A stretch of 64,000 nt of DNA, taken from contig NZ_JAFBBV010000001.1 of assembly GCF_016907365.1 (NCBI RefSeq), positions 310,001 through 374,000 on the forward strand. The letters run 5' to 3'. This document shows, one piece after another, positions 7,242 to 15,462 of this stretch; position 1 is the stretch's first letter; each line of letters opens with the position of its first letter. Under the pieces are notes generated by a model. The model searched no databases and was not told the origin of the DNA. It worked only from the letters and a program-made list of their open reading frames with translations. A program made the translations under genes and the position numbers. This stretch comes from Oerskovia paurometabola. GTDB taxonomy: Bacteria; Actinomycetota; Actinomycetes; Actinomycetales; Cellulomonadaceae.

Positions 7242-7769
7242 TCAGGAGGTCGCGCCCTCGACGTCCTGCGAGAACTTCTCGACCTCGCCGCGCAGGTCGT
7301 CGAGAGAGCTGCTCACGGCCTCGTCGGCCGACTTCACGGCCTCGGACGCCGACTGGAGCTGGGCCGAGGCCTCGTCGAGCCGCGCGCGGGCGTCCGCGAC
7401 GCGCTGCTCGGCCTGCGCCTTGGTCTCCTCCGTCGCGGTGGCCGCCTCGTCGAGGGCGGTCTGGAGGTCCTCCGTCGCGGTCTTGGCCGAGGTCACGGCC
7501 TCCTCGACCTGTGCGCGCTGGTCGGCAGGGAGCGAACCGAGCGAGTCGACGAGCGACTGGACGTCCCCGCCGATGGTCTCGGCCTGCGCCTTGGCGTCGT
7601 CGAGGAGCTGGTCGAGCTGGTCGCTCGAGATGGAGATCTCGGGGATCGTGATGCTCCCGTCGTCGCCGCACGCGCCCAGCACGGACGTGGACAGGACGAG
7701 CGCGAGCCCGACGGCGGCGCTCCGGCGGGTGCGTCGGACGCTGGCGGTGTGCGTGGCGTGTGTGTCCAT
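7242..7769 (-). CDS. Coiled-coil lipoprotein of unknown function
   Basis: A 175-aa exported lipoprotein. An Arg-rich n-region and a hydrophobic core (AAVGLALVLSTSVLGAC) end in a lipobox LGAC. Almost the entire mature part (about 45-170) is Ala/Glu/Gln/Asp-rich with heptad spacing and should form one long antiparallel or trimeric coiled coil. No catalytic motif was recognised. Such surface coiled-coil lipoproteins are often structural or envelope-associated, which is only a guess here. It is separated from the APH-like gene by 53 bp and is divergent from the VanY gene. Confidence 0.75.
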   Translation of the reverse strand: MDTHATHTASVRRTRRSAAVGLALVLSTSVLGACGDDGSITIPEISISSDQLDQLLDDAKAQAETIGGDVQSLVDSLGSLPADQRAQVEEAVTSAKTATEDLQTALDEAATATEETKAQAEQRVADARARLDEASAQLQSASEAVKSADEAVSSSLDDLRGEVEKFSQDVEGATS

Positions 7770-7923
7770 CTCCCCATTGTGCCGACGTCGGATGAGAAGT
7801 CACCCATGAACGTCCCGGACCAGGGTGGCGCACACGCCGAAACTCCCTCAGGCTGGAGTCTGGCCGTGTTCGCAGATACCCTCGCACGGTCGAACGTCGC
7901 AGAACGGACATGGGAGTCTCGTG

Positions 7924-9891
7924 GTGACCTTGCCGACGCACCGGGTGCGTTCCAGCGGCCCAGGGGGCAGGCATGGCGCGCACCGCGCCGCGCCCGCCGC
8001 CACTGGCGCGCCCGCTGTCGACGACGCCCCTGCAGTGCTCGACCAGGCCGACAGGCCGAACGAGCCCGCCCGTCCTCCGGCGGAGCCCCACGACCACGTC
8101 GATGCCCGTCATGCGCGACGCCCGGCGCGGGCGGTCCCGCTGATCCTCTCGTCGACCCTGGTCCTCGGGTCGGCCATGACGGTCGGGTTCGTCGGGTCCT
8201 CGATCACGCACCGCGAGGCGTGGTCGGTGCAGTACGCGGCGGACGAGCCCGTGGCCGGCGCCGCGTTCGGCGTGCAGCCCCCCGCCTACGAGCCACCCAG
8301 CGAGGACGTCCAGCTCGACCGCGTGGTCAAGATGCTCGACCGGTCCGACGAGGTCCTCGGCACCGATGCCGCGGTCTCGGAGCCCGTGCTGCAGGCGCGC
8401 TCGGAGCTCGGGATGCTGCTCGCGACCTACCAGGCCCAGCAGGCCGCGGCCGGCGGAGGCGCCCGGGGGTCGGTCGACGCTCCTGGGCCCGTCTCGCCCG
8501 GCGCCCTGCCCGGTGAGGACCTCGCGACGCCGCCCGCCGCACCGACCCCTCTCGCCCCGACGCCCCCCGAGACCCCGGGCGAGCCCGGGGCGCCGGAAGC
8601 GGGCGCCGTGCCGCCGTCGACGGGCACACCGTCGACGCTCGTACCGGCCGGCCCGGGGGTCCAGCCCGCCGCGAACCCGGTGGTCCCGCCCCCCACGACG
8701 GCCGACGAGGGCTACGGGGCCGCGGACGTCCTGGCGACCGATCCCGACCCGTACGCACCCGGGGCGGCGGGGGCCGTCACGCCGGGACTTCCCGTCCCGC
8801 TCACGACAGCCACGACGCCCACGCCCCCCGCCGACGGCGCGGCGGACGGGTTCGACCCCGAGACAGGCCTGCCAGCAACGCCTGCCCCCGACCCCGCCGA
8901 CCCGACCGACGACGAGGCCCCGTCGCACGAGGGCCTGGTGACGATCGACGACGTCGTCGCTGCCGCGACCCGGCTCGCCGAGCTCATGGGGCCCGCGTAC
9001 GCGCTCGCGGCCGTGGGCGTCGTCCCGGCGGACGGCCAGGTCCCTGCCGACATGACCCTGGCCGACCAGCTCGCCGCCGCGGTCGCGAAGTACGCGGACA
9101 GCACCTCCCAGTACGCCAACGGACAGCTCCCCGACGCGGTGCTGTGCACGCTCGCCTTCGCCCCCGGGCACAGCCTGCGGTGCGACGCCGCCGAGCAGCT
9201 CGAGGCGCTCGCGGCCGAGTACCAGAAGGCGTTCGGCAAGCCGCTGCGCATCACCGACTCCTACCGCAGCTACGACGACCAGGTGGCCGTCAAGGCCGCG
9301 AAGCCGTTCCTGGCCGCCGTCCCCGGGACGTCCCAGCACGGGTGGGGTCTCGCGATCGACGTCGGCTCCCCGGTCTCGACCGGGACGAGCGCCGAGTACC
9401 AGTGGATGCGTCTGCACGCCCCGGACTACGGCTGGGACAACCCCACCTGGGCGCGTCCTGACGGGCGCAAGCCCGAGCCGTGGCACTTCGAGTTCTACGC
9501 GGCCGGGGCCATGCCGGACCGGTACGAGCCAGGGGCGGAGACGACGCCGACGGCACCTCCCGTGCCGACGGCCCCCGCCTCGCCGTCGACTCCTCCGCCC
9601 GCGCCGTCACCGACGAACCCCGTGCCGACGCCGACCCCGACGACCCCGGTCCCGACGGACCCGCCGCCGACCCCGACGCCGACCCCGACGCCGACGACGC
9701 CGGAGCCCACCCCGACGACGCCGACCCCGACCCCGACGACGCCCGAACCCACCCCGACGACCCCCGCCCCGACGCCGGACCCGACGGACCCGCCGACGAC
9801 ACCGGCACCGTCGCCGACCGAGTCCTCCGTGGCTCCCTCGACCTCCCCGACGAACATCCCCGCGCCGACCGCGACGTCCGGAGCCCAGTGA
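7924..9891 (+). CDS. VanY-type D-alanyl-D-alanine carboxypeptidase (M15) with Pro/Thr-rich tail
   Basis: An approximately 655-aa membrane-anchored peptidase. One N-terminal transmembrane segment lies at about 70-92 (PLILSSTLVLGSAMTVGFVG), then a long Pro/Ala/Thr-rich spacer. The M15B domain is at about 400-530, with the zinc/catalytic SQHGWGLAIDVGS and WHFEF motifs and ITDSYRSY upstream. The last 120 residues are PT/TP repeats, a cell-wall-spanning tail. VanY enzymes trim the terminal D-Ala of peptidoglycan stems. The start is uncertain: GTG 7924 and GTG 7921 both follow a GGGAG Shine-Dalgarno (7912-7916), while GTG 7825 would also be in frame. A -10-like TACCCT lies at 7877-7882. It overlaps the deaminase gene by 4 nt. 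Confidence 0.82.
   Translation: MTLPTHRVRSSGPGGRHGAHRAAPAATGAPAVDDAPAVLDQADRPNEPARPPAEPHDHVDARHARRPARAVPLILSSTLVLGSAMTVGFVGSSITHREAWSVQYAADEPVAGAAFGVQPPAYEPPSEDVQLDRVVKMLDRSDEVLGTDAAVSEPVLQARSELGMLLATYQAQQAAAGGGARGSVDAPGPVSPGALPGEDLATPPAAPTPLAPTPPETPGEPGAPEAGAVPPSTGTPSTLVPAGPGVQPAANPVVPPPTTADEGYGAADVLATDPDPYAPGAAGAVTPGLPVPLTTATTPTPPADGAADGFDPETGLPATPAPDPADPTDDEAPSHEGLVTIDDVVAAATRLAELMGPAYALAAVGVVPADGQVPADMTLADQLAAAVAKYADSTSQYANGQLPDAVLCTLAFAPGHSLRCDAAEQLEALAAEYQKAFGKPLRITDSYRSYDDQVAVKAAKPFLAAVPGTSQHGWGLAIDVGSPVSTGTSAEYQWMRLHAPDYGWDNPTWARPDGRKPEPWHFEFYAAGAMPDRYEPGAETTPTAPPVPTAPASPSTPPPAPSPTNPVPTPTPTTPVPTDPPPTPTPTPTPTTPEPTPTTPTPTPTTPEPTPTTPAPTPDPTDPPTTPAPSPTESSVAPSTSPTNIPAPTATSGAQ
9596..9866 (+). 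repeat. Low-complexity (CCGACCCCGACG)n-like tract coding Pro-Thr repeats
   Basis: Degenerate 6- and 12-bp repeats encode alternating Pro/Thr/Glu in the VanY tail. Such tracts are length-variable and prone to slippage. This is coding sequence, not a CRISPR or intergenic repeat. Confidence 0.8.
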
Positions 9892-10394
9892 CCGCCGCGG
9901 CCCCCGACTCTCCGGACGCGCGCGACCACGCGTTCCTCCGGGTGTGCGTCGACCTCGCCCGGGAGGCGCTCGACGCGGGCGACGAGCCGTTCGGGTCGCT
10001 GCTCGTCGACGCCGAGGGGACGATCCTGCGCTCGGACCGCAACCGGGTCCGCGGCGGGGACGCGACCCAGCACCCGGAGCTCGCTCTCGCCAGATGGGCT
10101 GCCGAGCACCTGGACGCCGAGCAGCGGCGGACGAGCGTGGTCTACACGTCGGGCGAGCACTGCCCCATGTGCAGCGCGGCTCACGCGTGGGTCGGCCTGG
10201 GACGGATCGTGTACGCCGCGAGCAGCGCCCAGCTCGTCGGGTGGCGTGCGGGATGGGGCGTGCCCCCCGGACCTGTCGCGCCGCTGCCGATCGCCACGGT
10301 CGCCCCCGGGACTCCGGTGTCGGGCCCCGACCCGGCGCTCGTGGACGAGGTCCGGGCGCTCCACGCTCGCCTGCTGGGCGTGGACGACCACTAG
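9888..10394 (+). CDS. Nucleoside/cytidine-deaminase-superfamily protein
   Basis: A 168-aa member of the zinc-dependent CMP/dCMP-deaminase fold. The first zinc motif reads HPELALARWA (family form HAE), and the second reads EHCPMCSAAHAWVG (family form PCxxC, here with His for Pro). The segment EPFGSLLVD matches the usual substrate-loop start of guanine or nucleoside deaminases. The reaction is hydrolytic deamination of a purine or pyrimidine base or nucleoside; the exact substrate is unknown. The GTG start overlaps the VanY stop (GTGA), so translation is coupled although no biochemical link to the peptidase is obvious. Confidence 0.8.
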   Translation: MTAAAPDSPDARDHAFLRVCVDLAREALDAGDEPFGSLLVDAEGTILRSDRNRVRGGDATQHPELALARWAAEHLDAEQRRTSVVYTSGEHCPMCSAAHAWVGLGRIVYAASSAQLVGWRAGWGVPPGPVAPLPIATVAPGTPVSGPDPALVDEVRALHARLLGVDDH

Positions 10395-10479
10395 GGCGGC
10401 CTCCCGTACGGCACGGCAGGCACGACGGTCGAGCCACGACGTCGGGGTAATCCGGTCGCGGCCCGCCCGCCCGACCCCG

Positions 10480-10638
10480 TAGGGTTGCCCTCATGTGGAT
10501 CTGAGCCTGCTCGCGAGACCCCCTTCCTCTCGCGCCCCGACGTCGCCCCGCGACACGCCCTCGTCGTGTCCTGGCTGCGCTCGACGTCGGTCGGCAGCCT
10601 CTCGTGCCGCCGTGGCGCCCTCTTCGTCAGGTGATTCC
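10480..10638 (+). promoter_or_regulatory. uORF-bearing leader of the ABC-F gene (putative attenuator)
   Basis: TAGGGT (10480-10485) lies 7 nt before ATG TGG ATC TGA (10493-10504), an apparently leaderless three-codon ORF (M-W-I). About 135 nt of leader follow before the ABC-F start. They contain a CGCGAGA/TCTCGCG hairpin just after the uORF, a GACACG/CGTGTC hairpin and two copies of CGACGTCG that could pair alternatively. This resembles ribosome-mediated attenuators of antibiotic-resistance ABC-F genes (inference). Confidence 0.5.
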
Positions 10639-12444
10639 GTGCCCCAGCCCTCATCCGCCCTCCTCGCAGCCTTCGACCTCACCAAGTCCTACGGTGACCG
10701 CACCGTCCTCGCGGGGGTGAGCCTCGCCGTCGACCCCGGCCACCGGACCGGGCTGGTGGGTGAGAACGGCGTCGGCAAGTCGACGCTGCTGCGCCTGCTC
10801 GCCGGGGTCGAGGACCCCGACTCGGGGACGGTCACGCGGCCCCCGGACCTCGGCTACCTGCACCAGGAGTTCCCGTACGGCCCGACGACGACCGTCGGCC
10901 AGGTCGTCGAGGACGCCCTCGCGGGGGTCCGGGAGATCGAGCGCGAGCTCGAGGCGGCCGGGGCTGCCCTCGCGTCGCTGTCCGAGCCGGACCAGGACGT
11001 CGCCCGGTCCGCTTCCGACGACCGGCGCGCTGACGTCGACGCCCTCACCGCGGCCTACGACCTGGCCCTCGCGCGCGCCGAGCAGTCGGACGTGTGGGGG
11101 GCGGACGCTCGCGCGTCCCGGGCTCTCGCAGGCCTGGGCCTCGACGTGATCCACCGCGACCGCCTGGTCTCGCGGCTCTCGGGAGGGCAGCGCACCCGCC
11201 TGGGCCTCGCGGCTCTCCTCATCCGCCAGCCCGGCGCGCTCCTGCTCGACGAGCCGACCAACCACCTGGACGACGAGGCCGCCGAGTTCCTCGCGTCGGC
11301 CCTGCGCGCGCTGCCCGGCGCGGTGCTGCTCGCGAGCCACGACCGCGTGTTCCTCGACGAGGTCTGCACCGAGATCCTGGACCTCGACCCTTCGCAGGAG
11401 GCCAGCTCGGCGGGTCGCACGGGCGGCACCCTGTACGCGGGCAGCTATCGCGAGTACCTGCGGGCCAAGCGCGTCGAGCGCGCACGGTGGGAGCAGCAGT
11501 TCGCGGCCGAGCAGGACGAGCTCAAGGCGCTGCGCCGGTCGGTCGCCACCACGGCCCGCAACGTCTCGCACAACCGTGAGCGCGGCAACCAGTCGAAGCT
11601 GCTCTACGACGCCAAGGGGGAGCGCGTGCAGTCGCAGGTGTCGCGGCGCGTGCGCAACGCCCAGCAGCGTCTCGACACGCTCCAGGCCGAGCAGGTGCGC
11701 AAGCCTCCGGCGCCGTTGCGGTTCGCGCCGCCGCACCTCGTGCGCGAGCGTACGGCGAGCTCGTCCCCGGGACGCTCGGGCGGTCGGCGCGGCTCCCAGG
11801 GAGCGTCGAACGGGACCGACGGCCTGGCGCTGTGGGCGCGTGACGTCGTCGTGCAGGGAGGAGCGACCGAGCCGGGCTCCGCCTCGGACGGTCGTCCGCG
11901 CCTCGACCTGCGGGCGGCCGGCGTGCCGTCGATCGACCTCGCCCCGGGCGCCAAGCTGCTCGTCACCGGGGCCAACGGGTCCGGGAAGTCCACGCTGCTG
12001 CACGTGCTGGCGGGGGACCTCGCGCCGTCGTCGGGCACGGTGGGCCGCGCGCGGGGCGTCGAGGTCGCCCTGCTGGAGCAGGACGTCCGCCTGCACGACG
12101 ACGCGCGCACCCCGCGCGACCTGCTCGCCCTCGTCACGGGGCAGGACCCCGCGGACCGCCCGCACGTCGACGCGCACGGCCTCGTCGCGCCCCGCGACCT
12201 GGACCGACCGCTGGCGTCGCTGAGCGTGGGCCAGCGACGGCGGGTGGTCCTCGCGATGCTCGTGACGCAGGCGCCCGACGTGCTGCTGCTCGACGAACCG
12301 ACCAACCACGTGTCACTCACGCTCGCGGAGGAGCTCATGGCCGCGGTCGAGACGTGGCCAGGTGCCGTGGTCGTCGCGTCGCACGACCGGTGGCTGCGGC
12401 GGACCTGGAAGGGCGACGTGGTGGACCTCGGCTCAGGGAGCTGA
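10639..12444 (+). CDS. ABC-F family ATPase, probable ribosome-protection/resistance type
   Basis: A 601-aa soluble protein with two ABC domains and no membrane segment. NBD1 has GENGVGKST, LSGGQRTRLGLAALL and LLLDEPTNHLDD; NBD2 has GANGSGKST, LSVGQRRRVVLAMLV and LLLDEPTNH. A charged helical linker (about 270-370, rich in Arg/Glu) separates them, as in ABC-F proteins that enter the ribosomal E site. The family includes translation factors and antibiotic-resistance proteins (OleB, TlrC, Vga, Msr groups). The uORF-type leader favours the resistance class, but the drug is unknown. GTG 10639 is chosen because the in-frame upstream extension is low-complexity and starts inside the uORF. The 3' end overlaps prsW convergently by 12 bp. 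Confidence 0.85.
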   Translation: MPQPSSALLAAFDLTKSYGDRTVLAGVSLAVDPGHRTGLVGENGVGKSTLLRLLAGVEDPDSGTVTRPPDLGYLHQEFPYGPTTTVGQVVEDALAGVREIERELEAAGAALASLSEPDQDVARSASDDRRADVDALTAAYDLALARAEQSDVWGADARASRALAGLGLDVIHRDRLVSRLSGGQRTRLGLAALLIRQPGALLLDEPTNHLDDEAAEFLASALRALPGAVLLASHDRVFLDEVCTEILDLDPSQEASSAGRTGGTLYAGSYREYLRAKRVERARWEQQFAAEQDELKALRRSVATTARNVSHNRERGNQSKLLYDAKGERVQSQVSRRVRNAQQRLDTLQAEQVRKPPAPLRFAPPHLVRERTASSSPGRSGGRRGSQGASNGTDGLALWARDVVVQGGATEPGSASDGRPRLDLRAAGVPSIDLAPGAKLLVTGANGSGKSTLLHVLAGDLAPSSGTVGRARGVEVALLEQDVRLHDDARTPRDLLALVTGQDPADRPHVDAHGLVAPRDLDRPLASLSVGQRRRVVLAMLVTQAPDVLLLDEPTNHVSLTLAEELMAAVETWPGAVVVASHDRWLRRTWKGDVVDLGSGS

Positions 12445-13629
12445 CCGCGCCGGCGACGGTGACGCCTGGACCGGCACGAGGAGCTGCGCGCGGATCTCCC
12501 GCACGACCTCCTTCTGGACCTCGACGGGCGGTGACCCGTCGGGATGCAGGCCCAGCAGCGTCGCGAGCCGGAGCTGCGCCTCCTGGAGGTCGGCCAGCCG
12601 ACGGCTCTCGGCCCGCCCGCCCGCGCGCCGGGCCGCCTTGCGCGCCGCGCGGCGTCCGTGGACGGAGCGCAGGGCCTCCCTCTCGCCGGGCGTCACGACG
12701 TCGTCGGGCTGGCCGGCGAGCGCCGCCTCGAACCAGCGGTGGTCGATGTGCCGCGCGTAGCGGACGACGAGCACGAACGCGAGGATCAGGACGACGTACT
12801 TGACGACGACCGACGCGAACGCACCGGCCTCCGACGACGGGAAGAAGATCTCGGGGGCGTTCCACGCGAAGTGCAGCACCCAGGCGAGCGCAGAGGCCGC
12901 GACCGCGACCGTGACGCGCCGCGCCGTGGAGACCTGGAACGCCACCAGGGCGTAGGCGATGCCGAAGCCCGCGATCGCGCTGAACATCGCGTGGCCGCCC
13001 AGACCGACGAGCACGCGGCTCAGGCCGACCTGGAGAGCGCCTACGGCGTCGGCGTTCGGGTCCATGATCGCGCCCTGCACGATGTAGCTGATGTTCTCGC
13101 TGACCTCGAAGCCCAGGCCGACCATCGCCCCGTAGACCAGGCCGTTGAGCGGGCGGGTCACGTGCGCGCGGCCCGCGTACAGGACCAGGACCACGCCGAG
13201 GAGCTTGACGAGCTCCTCGTCGGTCGGCCCGACGAGGGCTGCCGACCAGGAGGCCAGCCCGACGCGCTCGAGCGCGGAGATCAGGTGGTCGTTCGCGACC
13301 ACGACGATCGTCGGGGCGGCCACGAATCCCCACCCGTAGGCGGCGAGGAGCATGCCGACGGGCTCGTCCTCGAACAGGTCGAGCCGCCGGACGACCGCCG
13401 TGAGGAGCAGCGTGACGAGGACCGCGAGCAGTACCCCGATCGCGAGCCCCTCGGGTGTGAGGAACGCGTCCTGGCGGGCGACCCGGAGCATCCCGACGCC
13501 GGTCACGACCAGGCAGACCCAGTAGAGCCAGGTCGCCCACTGGTAGGGGGGGAAGAGGGCGCGCCGTCGTCGCCCGGGCGCGCTCGTCGGAAGGACGACC
13601 GGGACGTTGCGCGGGGCGTGGTCGGTCAT
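12433..13629 (-). CDS. PrsW-family intramembrane metalloprotease
   Basis: A 398-aa polytopic membrane protein with about eight hydrophobic helices between residues 30 and 300 and a charged cytoplasmic tail. All family motifs are visible: EExxK (E138, E139, K142), FExxE (GFEVSEN, F174-E178), H213 in GGHAMFSA and HFAWN (253-257). In Bacillus, PrsW performs site-1 cleavage of the anti-sigma factor RsiW. The substrate here is unknown. It overlaps the upstream membrane protein gene by 4 nt (ATGA), so that single-pass protein is a natural candidate partner or substrate. Confidence 0.88.
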   Translation of the reverse strand: MTDHAPRNVPVVLPTSAPGRRRRALFPPYQWATWLYWVCLVVTGVGMLRVARQDAFLTPEGLAIGVLLAVLVTLLLTAVVRRLDLFEDEPVGMLLAAYGWGFVAAPTIVVVANDHLISALERVGLASWSAALVGPTDEELVKLLGVVLVLYAGRAHVTRPLNGLVYGAMVGLGFEVSENISYIVQGAIMDPNADAVGALQVGLSRVLVGLGGHAMFSAIAGFGIAYALVAFQVSTARRVTVAVAASALAWVLHFAWNAPEIFFPSSEAGAFASVVVKYVVLILAFVLVVRYARHIDHRWFEAALAGQPDDVVTPGEREALRSVHGRRAARKAARRAGGRAESRRLADLQEAQLRLATLLGLHPDGSPPVEVQKEVVREIRAQLLVPVQASPSPARSAP

Positions 13630-14249
13630 GAGATCGTCACGGCCTTCACCAGGTCCGCCACGGCCTCGGCCTGCGCCTGGAGGTCGGACGCCGTCCCGTA
13701 CGCGAGGATCGACACCCCGCCCTGTGCGTGCTGCGCCGTGACCTTGACCGTGAGCGTGGCCGCCTCGGGACCGCTCGACCGGAAGACCCCTGAGACCTCG
13801 GCGGGGTCCCCGTCGGACACGATCTGCGCGTCGTACAGGGTCGTGCCCGTCGAGAGCTCGGCGAGCCGGGCTCTCCGCGTGAAGAAGACGTTCGAGTTCT
13901 CGACGCCCGAGACGACCTCGATCTGGACCTCGACGCCTCGGCGGTCGACCGTGAGGCTGGCACCCTCGAACGTCGACTCGCTCGCGTCCCCCGACGCTAT
14001 GTCGGCCGTGGTGGACCACCCTGCCGGGAACCGGACCGTCGCGGTCGAGGCGCCGTCGGAGACGGTCACGACCCGCCCTGCGGCGATCTCGGTCTCGGTG
14101 GGCGGGGTGCCCTCGTCGACAGCTGTCGGGACGAGCCACAGGGCCACGAGGGCCAGCAGCACGACGGACGTCGCGACCGAGCCCACACGGTCCATGCCGA
14201 AGCGTCCGCGACGCTCGGGCCGCAGCAGCGGGGGCGGTTCGGGTCGCAT
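13626..14249 (-). CDS. Single-pass membrane protein encoded with PrsW; unknown function
   Basis: A 207-aa protein with a basic, Pro/Arg-rich cytoplasmic head, one transmembrane helix at about 25-43 (ATSVVLLALVALWLVPTAV) and an extracytoplasmic beta-rich domain of about 160 residues. No family was recognised. The GAGGAGAGCC Shine-Dalgarno supports the ATG at 14249. Its stop overlaps the prsW start, so the two proteins are co-translated. The topology (short inner head, one helix, outer sensor-like domain) resembles known substrates of regulated intramembrane proteolysis, but no sigma-binding motif is evident. Confidence 0.7.
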   Translation of the reverse strand: MRPEPPPLLRPERRGRFGMDRVGSVATSVVLLALVALWLVPTAVDEGTPPTETEIAAGRVVTVSDGASTATVRFPAGWSTTADIASGDASESTFEGASLTVDRRGVEVQIEVVSGVENSNVFFTRRARLAELSTGTTLYDAQIVSDGDPAEVSGVFRSSGPEAATLTVKVTAQHAQGGVSILAYGTASDLQAQAEAVADLVKAVTIS

Positions 14250-14415
14250 GGCTCTCCTCGGGCTCGTCCGGGTCGGGCGTCCCTCGATGCAAGCACCGGG
14301 GCGCGAGGTCCGCGACCCGGGACGGCGCGGACACCACGGGGAGGTGACGTGGACGACACGTGCTGATCGGCCCTTCGCGTGGTGAGTGTGGGCGGCGATG
14401 CCTAGGGTCGAGGGC

Positions 14416-14895
14416 ATGAGCGAAGAGCGGGCACGCGCCGCGCTGGAAGCGTCCGGGATCGACTTCACGATCACCCGGCACGGACCCGTCGGTTCCCTCG
14501 AGGAAGCCGCCGAGGCGCGTGGGATCGACCCGGCCAACATCGTCAAGACGCTCGTGGTGCGCCGCGGCGACGAGGACTACCTGTTCGTCCTCGTCCCGGG
14601 CGACCGGACCATCTCGTGGCCCAGGCTGCGGACCCTCCTGGGCGTCTCGCGCCTGTCCATGCCGGACAAGGAGGTCGCGCGCGAGGTCACGGGGTACGAG
14701 CGAGGGACGATCACCCCGTTCGGCGCGACGACCGCCTGGCCCGTGGTCGCCGACTCCCGGGTCGTGGACCGCGACGGGGCGTCCCCGCTCGTGTCGATCG
14801 GCGCAGGCGCCTTCGGGGTCGCGGCGAGCGTCGACGGCGCGAGTCTGGCGAAGGCGTTGGGCGCGCAGGTCGCGGACGTGACCGAGCCGGTCTAA
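14416..14895 (+). CDS. YbaK/EbsC-family aminoacyl-tRNA deacylase
   Basis: A 159-aa YbaK-fold protein. The family core is visible: PANIVKTLVV near residue 40, LFVLVPGDRTISWPRL, and a Gly-rich ERGTITPFG loop at about 97-105. These proteins hydrolyse mischarged tRNAs such as Cys-tRNA(Pro), in trans to the synthetase. TAGGGT (14403-14408) sits 7 nt before the ATG with no Shine-Dalgarno, so a leaderless start is likely. It is divergent from the prsW pair. Confidence 0.85.
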   Translation: MSEERARAALEASGIDFTITRHGPVGSLEEAAEARGIDPANIVKTLVVRRGDEDYLFVLVPGDRTISWPRLRTLLGVSRLSMPDKEVAREVTGYERGTITPFGATTAWPVVADSRVVDRDGASPLVSIGAGAFGVAASVDGASLAKALGAQVADVTEPV

Positions 14896-14930
14896 CCTCT
14901 CAGAGTTTGACCTCCACGGATCCCGACAAC

Positions 14931-14957
14931 GGGAACACCGTTCATTGCCCGATCGTT
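14931..14957 (+). promoter_or_regulatory. Candidate ECF/SigH-type promoter of the STAS gene
   Basis: GGGAAC (14931-14936), a 17-nt spacer and CGTT (14954-14957) fit the mycobacterial SigH/SigE-like form GGAAC-N17/19-CGTT. It is placed 58 nt upstream of the STAS start. Several other -10-like strings in the gap are weaker. Confidence 0.4.
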
Positions 14958-15014
14958 GACCAGGAGGACGGTCCGCGAGGCCACCCTCACCGACTGACGG
15001 AGCACGAGAAGAGC

Positions 15015-15359
15015 ATGACCATCCCCAGTACGTACGACTCAGGCATCAGCTACGAGGCGACCCCCGAGGGGTCGCTCATCACCCTGTGGGGAGAGATCGA
15101 CGCAGCGCTGAGGGACCGCGCGAGCGACGCCATGGCACAGGTGCTCACGCATCCCGGACCGGTGACGATCGACGTCGGACGCGTGACGTTCATCGACTCG
15201 TCCGGCATCGCCTTCATCCTCCAGGTCTACATGCTGGGCTCCGAGGACGGGCGCGCCGTGGTCCTGCAGGACCCGACGACCTCGCTCGAGGACCTGCTCG
15301 AGATGATCGGCATGGCCGGGACCATCCCCGTCGTGCGGACCGCGACCGCAGGGTCGTAG
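15015..15359 (+). CDS. STAS-domain anti-sigma-factor antagonist
   Basis: A 114-aa single STAS domain. The conserved loop VTFIDSSGIAFILQ carries the phosphorylatable serine (S62 or S63) of SpoIIAA/RsbV-type proteins. Such proteins bind an anti-sigma kinase when unphosphorylated and so free a stress sigma factor. No anti-sigma kinase gene is adjacent, so the partner is encoded elsewhere. The ATG at 15015 follows a weak GAGAAGAG element. An ECF-like promoter is a candidate driver. Confidence 0.88.
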   Translation: MTIPSTYDSGISYEATPEGSLITLWGEIDAALRDRASDAMAQVLTHPGPVTIDVGRVTFIDSSGIAFILQVYMLGSEDGRAVVLQDPTTSLEDLLEMIGMAGTIPVVRTATAGS

Positions 15360-15462
15360 CCCGTCGGGTCCTCGCGGCTCGATCGGGGTGACGACGAGGT
15401 CGACCCGGGGGCCGAGGGGCTGGTGCGCAGGGCTGTGGGTGGCGCCCGCTACCGTTCGGGGC

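Noticed and set aside
9596..9866. A CRISPR-like or intergenic repeat array
   Set aside because: The short degenerate units are in frame and encode the Pro-Thr tail of the VanY protein; there are no spacers.
10495..10638. An in-frame 48-codon N-terminal extension of the ABC-F protein from GTG 10495
   Set aside because: Ser/Arg/Pro low-complexity sequence, absent from the ABC-F family, starting inside the uORF. GTG 10639 fits the family start.
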